From NCBI GenBank assembly GCA_016859345.1, contig CM029124.1, positions 22,764,980 through 22,828,979 of the forward strand: a stretch of 64,000 nt of DNA, given 5' to 3'. Below are positions 1-11,600 of the stretch, piece after piece. The first letter of the stretch is position 1. Every line of letters begins with the position of its first letter. The notes beneath the pieces are model-generated. The model was not told the DNA's origin. It saw nothing but the letters and a program-made list of their open reading frames with translations, and did not search any database. The position numbers and the translations under genes were made by a program. Source of the stretch: Istiophorus platypterus. Taxonomy: Eukaryota; Chordata; Actinopteri; Istiophoriformes; Istiophoridae.

Positions 1-295
1 GATGAGGATGTTGTTCAGGTGCTTACTTCTGAGGCCAGTTTAGGATTAGGCTCCGGGATTAGAGTACAGGTTGTATTAGGGTAATGGTCCGAGCCAAAGG
101 TTAAAGCAGTAAGACTTTTGGGAGAATGGCTCATTTAGGTTAATTTTACAGTAGATATTTGCAACAGGTGAGCAATTTTATGTGATCAATGTAATAATTA
201 TCTGAAAGGTGAAAAGACACTGTAAAATTAAACAGTTTTAAGTAAATATAAACAATATGAATGTTTGAAAAATTATTCAATGTTTTTTTAATCAA

Positions 296-373
<78 letters not shown>

Positions 374-640
374 AAAATTTTAATGATAATTTAATGGTCT
401 GATAAATTAGGGAGTAGAACATTTATGTTTCCTTTCTAAGATCACTATTAAAAAATCAGAAATTTCATTTTCATAAACATTTAAAAAACATAAGAATTTA
501 TGACATGTAAAACGAATTAGAAAATTTAAGACTCTGCACTAGTTCTAGGTCAGCAATCAAATTTAAGCATAAATAAATAAATAAGGTTGTGCCTCAAGTT
601 TCCAGCAGATCATTGCTCACTAAATAGCACTGTGATAGTG
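1..640. other. AT-rich noncoding DNA with TA microsatellite
   Basis: No gene is visible. The stretch is AT-rich and is split by a pure TA array (listed separately). Short A and T runs flank the array. The segment ends where the recognisable Tc1-like transposase relic begins. Confidence 0.7.
301..369. repeat. (TA)n microsatellite
   Basis: About 34 uninterrupted TA units. A tract this pure can extrude as a cruciform and is likely to vary in length between individuals. Confidence 0.98.
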
Positions 641-1530
641 GGAGAATGCCATCAGAAACAAGTCAAAGTGTCAGAAGTCACATTGTGTTTCTAAGCAAAG
701 AGGAGCTTTGTCAAATCACAGCTAAAGGTTTCTAAGGGTGTAGTGGTGTAGTGCATGGAGCTCTAAAATGCCTTGCAGAGACGGGATCAGTTGTATCCAA
801 AGCAATATCAGACAGACCAAAAGTGACCACATCATCAGAAGATCAATAACTCAATCTTAGTTCCCTGAGAGATAACAAAGCAAATTCACAGATACAGAAT
901 TTTACAGAAAAAAAAGATTGTAGACTCATGTAATGGTCTCTGAGAAAAAGTAGTAGTTTCTAAACCACTTCTCAAAGGGGGAAAACAATGCTGAATGCAT
1001 GGAGCGGGCTAAGAAACATCAGCATTGCAGATTGGATGACTTGAAAAAAGTCCTATTTATAGATTAATCCAAGTCTGGATGTATGGCAGCAACAGAAGGG
1101 TGTTTCATCTACTCTGGAGATGGGCACCTGCACTGAACTGACTCCACCCTGACCAAGCAGAGGTGCAACTCGATTCTTCAGAGAAAAGCTATACCCCGTG
1201 GTTTGCATCTTTGTGGAGATGGTTTCATACTGCAGCAGGAAAATGACCCCGAACACACTTAAAAACTTTACACAAACTTCTTGAGGACCAAAGAATGCCA
1301 GGGAGTCCTGACTGTCATAGTATTTCTTACACGTTCACCTGACTTTAGCCCCTATTGAACCTTTATGGGGGCACTTAAAGACTGAGAAAGCCAAGCATTT
1401 TGTGACATCGCACGAAGCTCTTTGGAACATTGTCAAATCATACTGGGATAACACAAGTCAATAGGGTTTTGCACTAACTTGTTGAGTCCATGCCAGTGTG
1501 AGGACAGGCTGTGATTAATGCAAAATGAGG
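640..1530 (+). pseudogene. Tc1-like transposase relic (Tc1/mariner DNA transposon)
   Basis: This is the decayed coding region of a Tc1-family transposase, the DDE enzyme that cuts and pastes its own element at TA sites. Pieces can be read in several frames on the + strand. Near 840-890 there is an EDQ...LSSLRDNKAN stretch, typical of the region after the paired-like DNA-binding domain. Near 985-1070 there is a KKHQH...DDLKKVLFID stretch, the usual approach to the first catalytic Asp. Near 1225-1290 there is a decayed copy of the 'DNDPKHTS' region. Near 1335-1440 the reading gives SPD..P-IEPLWGHLKTEK, which contains the expected catalytic Glu, followed by SHEALWNIVKSYWDN. Stops and frameshifts break every segment. 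The length, about 0.9 kb, fits a full-size Tc1 gene of roughly 340 codons. I could not delimit the terminal inverted repeats. The family call is firm; the subfamily is unknown. Confidence 0.85.
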
Positions 1531-2304
1531 AAATAAAAAATACTAAGATGTTCTGCAATTTGTGTGTATTTTCAAAGATTCAACTTTTCAGTCAAATTGT
1601 TTAGCTCATATTATCATATTTAATGAAAAAAAAATTATATTGCATTTGAAACTAGAATGGCAATCTGTAAAACGCATATGTACCTCACCAAGGCCAAACA
1701 ATCCTCCACGTCTGTCTAGCTCTTATAATAGAAAAATAAAAGGAAAAAGGAAGTAGACTGGCAACATCAACATAACATTATTTTCATAAATATAGTAAGG
1801 TCAACTCTTTTGCAGCTTGTGATCATTTAAAATCTTTCCCATCACTAAATCCTAAAGTAATTTATGAACTTTTCCTTACTGTAAATACTTTCTAGCATTA
1901 CTTCAGCAGTGCTTTGGTACTTTTTCTCTTTTCATGTTTCCATATTGGTTAAGGTTAGCAGACTGAGAATAAAACATCAGTGAAGACTAAAAAGTGTAGT
2001 AATAGAAACATGCATGTTTATGTGTATGTGTGATGTGTGTCAGAAGGAGCAGAGAAGTGTTGCAGGCTATGTAATGCTCTGGTTCGCTTTTGGCTGAGAT
2101 GTTGTGGACAGAGCCGTGAAGAGGCTCCCAGGCAGTGCTCTCTGTCACCATCACTTGTCATCACACAAGGGCCTTTCTTTCTCTTTGCCCCCCTCCCATT
2201 TAAGAAGGTGAACAACAAGTGGGGAGAAAGGAAAGAGGCTTGCATGAATGATTAGTGCATGATTAGTAATTTCCTGTATGCCACCTTGGACCGAATTAGT
2301 ACAT

Positions 2305-2321
2305 GAATAATAATAATAGTA

Positions 2322-2353
<32 letters not shown>

Positions 2354-2372
2354 TCTAATAATAATAATGATG
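2305..2372. repeat. (TAA)n microsatellite, imperfect
   Basis: A trinucleotide AAT/TAA array with TAG and TTC interruptions. It passes into GAT and GAA units at its right end. Confidence 0.95.
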
Positions 2373-3730
2373 ATAGGAAGAAGAAGAATCTTTATTCATA
2401 CAGAACTTTTCAAATTCGCAGTTACAAAATGCTTCACAAGGCATCAACATAAAATAGGCGAGTGATTAAATCATCAGATTTTACAAGGCCACTTCCAATG
2501 ATTTTATCTTACACACTGCTTTAAGCCACTGATTAAACTGCTGATCAGTGCTGATGTGATCATATTAATTGTTTGATATAGAGAAAAACTAGATAGTTAC
2601 CAGGCCTGAGAAGCCAACAATAAGAATGGCTGCACTTAGACACAATGGTCCTTGAAGCAAATGCTAACATCATTATGCTAATACTGTATACTCACAATGG
2701 AACGGTTAACATTAGCACTCAATACAAAGCAGAGCAGAGGCTGATTAGAATACCATTAGTTTTGCAGGTATTTTTTTTTTTAATATATAAATAGAGGAAA
2801 ATTCAGGGAGTACCAAAGTTATAACAAATTATCCTGTTGGGCAAAAATATGAACCTTATGTGGTGTTTTAAGAGGAGTAGTCAAGGGAAGGGATCAACAA
2901 AGTTATTGAAATCGCCTGTGAACCATCAATCTCTGTGCCAAATAGGTGCCAATCCATCAAGTAGAACCTGAAAAATTTCGGTGGATAATTCAAACCTTGA
3001 CTTTGACGTTGTGCTAAATAAGAAGTAAGGGGATCAAAAGGTGAATAAGATTCATCCTTTGTAATATATTTGGAATAGATCTATTCCATATTTCAGGGCA
3101 GTCCATCCATCGGCTATCCAAATATTCAACTCAAATCCAAAACTGTCAGCCTCATTGTGGAGCTAGATGATGAATCAGGCAATCAAAGTTAATATGCTTT
3201 ATCTTCGGGAACCATACATGTTTGGACAAAATACAATCAATCTAACATTTGTTGCATTATTTCAGGCTGGACCAAAATGATGTATAGGCCGATTAGCTGA
3301 CACTGTCATCCCTAGAGCCACGTTGCTAGAGTGGCTAATAAGTGCTTCGCCCTGAGGGTCTAAGTAAAATGTACTCCACATGTTTTCTCCCAAAAATACA
3401 AAGCACAAAAAACAGTCCTTAAAGAGTGCTTAGGAACACAGAGGTTGCAATAACAAACACCAATTTTATTAGGATGTTCCATTTATAAAATTTCATTCTG
3501 GGCGAAAAGGTGAATTAACATAAAGTTTTACTTTTGATTAACAGGTACTAACCCTGTAAACAAGCAAAAGAACTATACTAAATTCAGCTACTGTTGTAGA
3601 TTCAAGTCTATAATGTAAAGTAACCTCTTACAGCCAGTTAAATGTTCTCACTCCAGGGGATTTTTTCATCTTTCTGTCCTCGTGAGGACGGTTCGGTCCT
3701 TATATACCCATCCTCAGAGGAGAACAACAA

Positions 3731-3749
3731 ACACACACACACACACACA
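3731..3749. repeat. (CA)n microsatellite, short
   Basis: About nine CA units, just right of a 14 bp palindrome and a GC-richer patch. Confidence 0.9.
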
Positions 3750-5020
3750 GTTAAAGCCAGTCCTGCGGATGTATTGCCAGACGAGGCAGAGCTGTCGCTC
3801 CTTCCATTGCTCTCTGGTGCGAGTGTGTCCAGTCCTCCAGGGGAATCCCATCCTTTTTAATCCTATTAGTGCTGGAACTCACGGCGGTATACTCCTCTGG
3901 ACATGTCCACAGTCATTATCCGGACCTCTCCTCCATGGCGTAACCATCCCTTTAAATTTCTAACTTCATCTATACCTCCTTCTGTTTATCTCCCATTTTC
4001 CTCCATTACCTACTCAACCATTGTATTCATGGTGTTGTCTCGGTAGCCTGTTTTATATGATCATAATACCTGTACCAAAAGTTAAGTCTGAAATAAGAAA
4101 TATTAGTTTGAAGGCCAATACTCAGAAAACAAACAAAAAAAAATTGATTTGATGGGCATGTTTTTCCTGGGTAATTTTGTCCGGTGGGTTAGCTCACTAA
4201 GAGAAAACATTGAACAGATGTTTGTTTTAACAGAAAACACTCACTTGTGGAATGGCTTAAATCCCCAGGTCCCTCAGCGACTGCCACAAATGTAACTGGG
4301 CAGAACCTGTGAATTAGTTTTAAGGCTAATTGTGCCAACATTTTAGAATCTCTCCTGTTTCCTAGTTTGTTTAATCTCTACCAGGGTTCGAACAATTATT
4401 TTTTAAAGGGTGAAAGAGTTGATTCAAATTATGTCTAAGGTGTTTCAGGTCCAACTAATCTGAAAATCACCAGAGCACCAAGACTGTACTCTCATCAACA
4501 ATTCATGACTTAATTCTGTTCCACATTCTCATTTGGTAAAGAAAGAAAAAATGAAACGAAGAAACAAAGCTCCCTGCTGACAAGTTGACACTGAGGCACA
4601 AAACATTTTGATATTCCAAAAGGTATTAGAAACACTTATTTTCAATCTGGTCCCTGGATTTCTATGATGTAGCCTCACACATGGTGTATATTACTGAGTA
4701 ATTTCCTACTAGATCAGCCTTGAAAATACTGCGCAGGGCTCCACTTATCGTCTGTCTTACTGCCAGTGATTGTAGAAAACAAAAACTATCAAATAATCAA
4801 CCTAGAGCTGTAAAGACTTAAACCCAACCAGCATTTTAATTGATCATCTTAAAGAGTATAAACATAAAATGGATACAGTAAGATTATCTTTAGCTTTTGT
4901 ATATGCAAAAGAGAACAGCTTTCTGGAATAAATTTTTGACAACTGGAGAGAGGAAGCAAGGTGATATTTTTGTATTAGAAAATGATTAATGAGACTGAAG
5001 TAAAAAAGGGGTAAGCTCGG

Positions 5021-5921
5021 TACACTACTGGTCAAAAGTTTTAGAACACCTAAATATTTCCCGCTTTCAATTAAGTTTACATATTCAATTTTTGTTTCAG
5101 AAATAAAAGCATAAAACAGATAAACAATAGGAGATTTTAAAGACAAGGAATTGCTGAATCTTTTTGTTGAACTAATTTAATCTAAATTTTTGACTCATCC
5201 AGCAGTTGAACACACTAGTTGCATTCTCCCCACAATGAGTATGAGACATTGTTTGGAAGGTTCATCACAACACTTTTGCTGAAGTTCCAACAAATGTATT
5301 GCTATAGTGTGTTGCCCTGCTTTTACCTTCTGTCCAGTTCAATCCCAAACCTGCCAAATGGGGTTGAAGTCTCGAGACCGTGTTGTTCTTCATCATGTGA
5401 AGCCACCGTGTAGCTCTTTTCTTCTGATGCTTTGGGATTTATCTTGCTGAAGGATGAACTCTGACCAACTATTCCGTCGTCCCATCTTACTTGCCTTTTT
5501 CTCAACATTCTGATAAAAATATGCAGTACTATGTACTGCAGTAAAGTATTGGCCGAATAATACATCCAAGGGTGTAGTAACATAGTTTGTTGCAACCTTC
5601 CTTTTGTACAGAGAGAAAGTTAAAAGTAATCAACAAAAGTTGGGTCACCAACAGGAATTTTTTGCATCCACCTTCAAGGCTTTATTATTGCTGCAGGTCA
5701 GCTGTATATTAACTAATTTCTTAATCCCTGAAAAAAGGCTTGTTTTCTACAAGAACCCAATGACTTTTCTGTTTTTGGTCACCTAAACCTTTTTTAGTTA
5801 TTCACTTATTTATTTATTTTATACCTTGAGCAGCTACTTCTGACCTTTGTACCATTAAAGGTTATTCAGTGGAATTGAACCGCTGAAATTTCAATAAAAC
5901 TGGAAAATTGGGGTGTTCTAA
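5021..5921 (-). mobile_element. degenerate Tc1/mariner-type transposon, second family
   Basis: The left end begins TACACTACTGGTCAAAAG and continues into TTAGAACACC, a terminal motif of a common fish Tc1-like family. The right end near 5900-5921 carries the inverted counterpart (GGGGTGTTCTAA) but stops before the outermost bases, so the right inverted repeat is truncated. Internally, the minus strand at 5335-5375 reads a decayed form of the transposase 'SPDLNPIE..W.ELDRR' region (ETSTPFGRFGIELDRR), which sets the transposase orientation as minus. The element is about 0.9 kb, shorter than an autonomous Tc1, with no intact frame. It is a dead or non-autonomous copy, of a different family from the relic at 0.64-1.53 kb. 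Confidence 0.8.
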
Positions 5922-7220
5922 TGTGTATATGCACAAGACATGTTTCTGCTTATCTGTGCAGAAAAAAAAATAGAAAATAAATGGAAAGATCCTGATTGAT
6001 TCTGAAATATAGCAGGAGAGGAGGAGAGGAGAGGAGGTTATTAATTTTAGCCACTGGTAATTGCTAAATGTCTTTCTTGTCTCACATTCTATTATGATAT
6101 GAGTGATGTTACTTACTGGCCAAGTAAAAACACATTGTGTTTTAACTGTCTGGTGCTTTCCTGTGTTATCTATTAACTAATGAGCTAGACTGATAAAACC
6201 TGTTTATGCTTGCTTTCATACAAAGAATACTATTATGGGTAATACTAATAAATGGTACATAGCACTTTTAAACCTTAATTGCCAAAGCACTTTACAATTT
6301 GCCTCTCATTCATGGATTCACAGACACAGATGATGGATGCCAGGCACTGGCTTGCCTATCTGGTGATTTAGTGTCTTGCCCGAGAGCACTTCAAAATGTG
6401 GAGAGGAGCCAGAGCTTGAACCCCCAACCCTGTGATTACTTGGTGGATGACCTGCTCTACCTTGTCTCTGTAGCAACACCTGTTCATACAACTAGTGAAT
6501 AATCCATGAAACAGCTTTCAGTCAGGTAAAGCAAGTACTATGCTTCACTGAAAGTTGAGATCACAACAAAAATATTGTTATTTAAATATGGATAATGATG
6601 GACAAGCTCTAGTAGTTTATCTTTCAAACCTTTTATTGTTATTTGTTAAGAGTCTGCTTCCGATTTTACTTAACTGATCCCACTGTTCATGGACTTAATT
6701 GTAAGCTTCGAACAAGTAGTGTTGAAAGAGTAATACATCTATTAAGCACTGTACTCCCACAGTCTATCAGATTCATTATGGATAGTTAAAAAAAAAAAAA
6801 ATCAATCAATGAAGCAGAACCAGAGATAAAGGGTCGTCTTTTTTATTCCACTCATTGGTTTGGTCAGAGCATATTCAAGGGAACACAATCTGTTTTTTAA
6901 TACATACATTCTATGATGAAGACGAAGATGAAGGTTTAGCCAGACTGAGAGTGGCCAACAGTTTGGATGTTTTTCCTTCAGGTGTGTGTGCATGTGCATG
7001 TGTGTGTGGTTGGAGGTCCTTTCCTGTCACTTCAATGTTCTTTACCTGCTGGAGGAGATGATGATCGGTCCCCTGCGCTCTGCTCTGAGCCTGGTGGATG
7101 ACAGAATCTAACAGAGCTGATAAACACAGAAGCCCCACAACCCGATTGGCCTCGGCCCTGACAGTGACTGAACTGCCCTCAAATCGCCTTTGACAGGGAA
7201 CAGTGTCAACACACCTACAA
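5922..7220. other. noncoding DNA around the reversed SINE
   Basis: Apart from the SINE, the sequence is unique AT-rich DNA with an A-run near 6789 and a short polyaspartate-like GAAGACGAAGATGAAGG patch at 6918. No gene is supported. Confidence 0.6.
6250..6484 (-). mobile_element. tRNA-derived SINE, reverse orientation
   Basis: Read on the minus strand, the right end carries a worn tRNA-like head: a box A-like segment (GCTACAGAGACAAGGTAGAG) and a box B-like segment around 6414-6430. The body includes the usual 'GTGCTCTCGGGCAAGACACTAAATCACC' type of sequence in decayed form, and the tail contains 'AAGTGCTTTGGCAA' and 'AAAAGTGCTATGTACCATT' motifs. The layout matches the SINE at 19.55 kb. Such elements are transcribed by RNA polymerase III and copied by a partner LINE. 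This copy is diverged and presumably inactive. Confidence 0.7.
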
Positions 7221-7263
7221 CACACACACACACAACCCTGGAGTGAGCTCTGAAATGCACACA

Positions 7264-7313
<50 letters not shown>

Positions 7314-7319
7314 CACATA
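7221..7319. repeat. (CA)n microsatellite, interrupted
   Basis: Two CA blocks (7221-7234 and 7257-7319) are separated by about 22 bases of unique sequence. The second has single-base interruptions. Confidence 0.95.
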
Positions 7320-7331
7320 CCGATACACCAC

Positions 7332-7381
7332 AACATTAGAGGCAATTACTGGTTTTAATGTTGTGGCTGCTCCCTGTATAA
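7332..7381. mobile_element. Tc1-like terminal fragment
   Basis: The sequence CTGGTTTTAATGTTGTGGCT followed by a decayed GATYGGTGTA-like end matches the outer end of a widespread fish Tc1-like family. Only one end is present. It sits directly beside the CA microsatellite, so the rest was lost or the tag arose by imprecise excision. Confidence 0.5.
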
Positions 7382-8269
7382 CACCATAGTTATTCAAAAT
7401 CATATGCATTTCTACCACATGTGTGAGCTGCTCATTGTGTCACTTGGAAACTGACTGCCTCCACATCCAGAGAGGCTCAAATACAGCCCTCAAAAGAGAC
7501 AGTGATCCCAAGGGAAGCTCATCACAAAGCAAGTCAATGAAATAATGTCGTGCTGGGTGAGAGGTCAGAGGGAAGATAGGAAGGTAAACTAGTGGCAGAA
7601 ATAATGATACATAAGCTGATTTTAATTGGGCTTAAAGGAAGACGCCGAGTCATATATGCCCAAACACACATAAAAACTAAGTCGTTGTTATCTTGGTGTG
7701 ATCTAAATGCTTTTTCAGAGGCTTATTGTCTTTGTATTGGCTATCGGATACTTATTTATATTGATGAAACTGTCACATTTATCCTGAAGATTGACAGACA
7801 ATAAAACAGTATATAGTATGCTGTGAAACACATAAGTCAGGATTGCAAGGTAATTTTAACGAAATGACGAGAAAATGCAAATTAAAGTGATGAAAATGCA
7901 AACTGACGTGCTTTCCGCCTGCTGACGTTAGATGAATATTAGGAGAAGGAGCATCAAGACAAAAAGTTGGTGGCACTAATTCTCCTGTCAGGTGCCATTA
8001 AACCATTGCATTAATACATTGTCTTATATTGATTTGAGGAAAGTTACAGTCTCCTTAGCACTCTACACAGATCTAATGTTTCAGATGTGTCTGCCATTGT
8101 TTTTTTTTCATCAGTTGATTATAACATCGACTGACAAATAAGTCACATGCTTAATGCAAGTCATGATTTATTCAGTTTTTCATTTTCATGGCACTGTGTC
8201 ACATTTAATTTTTATCTATATTTTCCAACTCAGCCAAACATAAAGTTACAGTTTGCTTAAAAACCCACA
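7382..8269. other. noncoding DNA, no gene seen
   Basis: Unique AT-rich sequence with no repeat or protein signal that I can identify. Confidence 0.5.
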
Positions 8270-8650
8270 GAGGGACTAAATACGTCACACTCACTATGGT
8301 CAACATGGCTGCTAGTCACCTACGAAAGACTAACCCATATGCACTTATTTTATTCATCGAGTTTAGCTTGTGTTTTAACAAGATGCAAATCCAAGAGCTC
8401 ACTCTGTTAGACATTGCTGACAACAGTTAAGAGTAAATTACTGCAAAGCAGAAATGAAAGATGGTGGAAGAGATGGTCTGTACAACTCTGGCTGTGAAGA
8501 AGGAGAGGCCAGAAATGATATGCTAACTAGCTGACCAATCACAGTTCTTGGCGTCGCCACAACGTGTAGCTACATTTTTTGGGAAATGCACTTCAGGCTA
8601 TGGCGTAGGGTACATGGCAACGCCATAGGTACAGTAAAGAGCAATGAAAT
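8270..8650. mobile_element. MITE-like block with inverted repeat
   Basis: This segment contains 'GACCAATCACAG...GGCGTCGCCAC' followed by a perfect 9 bp inverted repeat (CTATGGCGT at 8598-8606 and ACGCCATAG at 8620-8628, 13 bp apart). That combination is familiar from short non-autonomous fish DNA transposons, possibly hAT-related. It retains CpG dinucleotides against a CpG-poor background. No coding sequence is present, and the element boundaries are only approximate. Confidence 0.45.
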
Positions 8651-11600
8651 AATGGCCAATGTTGATATGTTTTGTATTATTATGTTATGTGGTCAAATTA
8701 TATTTGTGCCAGTTCTGTTTGTCAAAATATTGCATGAACAGGCACCAGATTTGATAATACTATGCAATGCTTGCAATGTGTGGTACAAATATCCGGGATA
8801 CCTTCTGTAAATTTATACAGTATATTTTTACTTTTTTGTTAGATAATTGTCTTTATATTATGCCCAGCACGCTAGCTATTACCTTACTAGTTAGCTCGCA
8901 AGCTGTCAGGGGAAAATGATAATCAAAACAAATGTGTGATTCATCACTGTCAAACATCAGAAATAAACTCTCATACTTATTCAAGTGATCTGGTGGAATA
9001 AGCTTATGGTGAGATGTCACAGCACTCTGCATTGAGCCAGAAAAGAAGTGGGTGTTGTAAAGCCATGCTAAGTTGTAGTATAAATATTGCATGTGGATAA
9101 AAAAATAAATAAAAATAAATAAACCTTACTGGGGGCAAAGTTACCAAACTTTTAAGTGGGTTTAGTCAAATTTGACTCATGATTCCATACATGCAGCTTT
9201 GATGTCCTGGTGGCCAAGGAAAATGCAGTTATGGCTCTTTCCCCATTCATTTAGATAGATCTTGTTAGCCCAAAACAACTGCAGGGAGGTGATGCCAAGA
9301 TGGCTGCTGAGTGGGGAGATATGTCTACAAGGACTTTGATACACTGTGCCAAACTTTTTCTCCAGTAAAAAACTTAACATTTTCTTTTTTACAATTTTAC
9401 ATCACATAGTTAAAAAAAAGTTTCCCCTATTAGGTTGGTTTTATTCGGAAACCTGGGGAGTCTATGTTTTTAATTTTTGATTTTTTTTTTTTTTTTTTCT
9501 TTTCTGTATGCTCTGTAGGCAGTGGGGACCCAGGTCATTTGTTTAATGTGGTGCGAGTTTTCGTCACATGGTGAGATCAAGAGCCAAATCAGCACAGGGT
9601 GAATAAGAGCCCTGTGAAAACCTCTTGCTAACTCTAATGGAATGGTTTCCTGCTGTGTACTCAGGACATCTCCTGCACAAACACACACACACCTTAATCA
9701 AGACATTTATCTTCAATGAAGAGAAAAAAAGAGGTGGAGGCAAGCACATACACACCCATTCCAGGCCACCTTAAGAGTCCATTCAAAGTAATGAAATCAA
9801 AGCTATCATTGTATGAATGATACACTGCAAAAAGCACATCAAGGTCTTTCTTTTTGCCCACTGTATACAGAGGTCTTGTATATGTATCTAAGTATTTAAG
9901 CATTGATATAAATATGGTGTAGATCTGATATTTCAGGTAATGCTTTTGAGTGTGTTCATCTTTTGCAAAGATATGTAAGCTAACTTAGAGAGATCAGTCA
10001 GAGAGCGTTCAGAAAGGAACAAATAAAAAAGTAAAGAGTATAAGAAGAGATGGTGAGAAAGGGAAGAATGGGAAGAGGACTAATGAGAAAAAAAGGACAT
10101 GAACAGAGTAACAGAGATTGAGGGAAGGAATATAAAATTGACATGAGTGGGCCGCAGAGGGTATATGAAGATATGATGATAAATGACAAGACGACAAGGA
10201 AAAGAAAAAGGTGCACCAGACTCAAGCTGCATGGCTGGTCCATAGGTCAATTTTAACTGGCCAAATAACAGGATCCCTGTACATGTTACATTATGTTTGT
10301 TGTACTAGATATAACAATGAAAATGCTTCCCTGATGTCAAAAAATCAATGTTAGTTATAACTGAACATCCGAGAAAACTCTCATTTTTAATGTGTAAGGT
10401 TCCCGGGTTTTGCTCATACAAACCACTGCAGTCAGGAATGACCAAAAGCAAGAACGTGCTCTGTTCGTAACATTGAAAGTACACTTACAAAACTTGCCTC
10501 CAAAGAATGTTGATTGAACATTAGTTCAGTCCACACACAACTACAGTCTCTGAGAACTGATGAAACCTTTGGTCTTTTAGTGCTAATATCTAATAACAAA
10601 ACCATATATTTACCACTAATGTCTAAAAGAGTGCTGACTTTTCTTCTACAATCGCCATGGGAATATTACAGGAAAAAAGAAAATACAACAAGGAACACTA
10701 TAACAATACAATTTTTCGATGTACTAACACCTGCTACCATAAGCAGTAGCAACATAATTGATGCAGTTGTTTTAAAATAATTTTGATAGTTACCAACAAA
10801 CTTCAAGCAGGTTCCGTACTATTCATTCTTCTCTTAGGAACTGTCTATCTTTAAAAGTCATTGAGTTTTTCCTAGAAATCACGCTCATATTGGATGATAA
10901 TTTACATCCAGGGCAAATGCTGGAAGTAGTGTGTATGGAAGTCCTTTATGATGCAAAGCATAAACGGTGCGGAGGTCTGGGTGGAGAACAGGTTTGCTAC
11001 ACCTCTCAGTTTCATGCAGGAGACTTGGTATCCTGACACAACTCATCAGTAGCTGAGCTATTCTAAAGCCATAACCACAATCTTTCCTTAAAGTGTTGCA
11101 GGTGCCTAACCTTCACCATAACACAACCACAGGATATCTGCCATAAATATAATCATTCCCTTACTTTACTGTATGTGCCATGCACAATTATTTTAGAATG
11201 AGAGAATTTTAAATATATGGCTACTGAATGTAATGCAGGCTTTTGCAGAATCGTGCATCAACATTCTCCATGGAAATTGGATTGTGAAAAGGCCACAGCA
11301 ATGTTCCTTCTTCAGGTTTGTCTTCTTTTTTTATACTGGCCTAAATGTGTAGACTAACAATGGCATTTTGCTCTTAATGGATATCCACCTAAAAACTGTG
11401 GGAAGGAATATGTTAGCCTAAGCCCACAGTACGTGCAGGGATTTGTCTTAAAACCAAAACCTTTAGCCAGTGAGATAAAAGCTTGTCTTCTTTTACAGTG
11501 AGAAAGGATGCAGTCGTTTAATTTTCTGTTATATACATTATATACAGATCTGCTAATATTTGCTGCTTCTCCCTTTCACTTAAATGGGAGGCTGTGTTTC

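Larger units (their letters stand above)
1531..5020. other. noncoding DNA, no gene seen
   Basis: The stretch holds a TAA microsatellite near 2.3 kb, a short CA tract near 3.73 kb and no frame with recognisable protein homology. A segment near 2380-2450 resembles the worn ends of fish dispersed repeats (a 'GCTTCACAAGG' motif after a T-rich lead), but it is too short to assign. A 14 bp perfect palindrome (GTCCTCGTGAGGAC) lies at 3676-3689. Confidence 0.6.

Noticed and set aside
2018..2255. overlapping 72-75 codon frames on both strands
   Set aside because: They overlap antisense, are short and lack any homology. Treated as chance.
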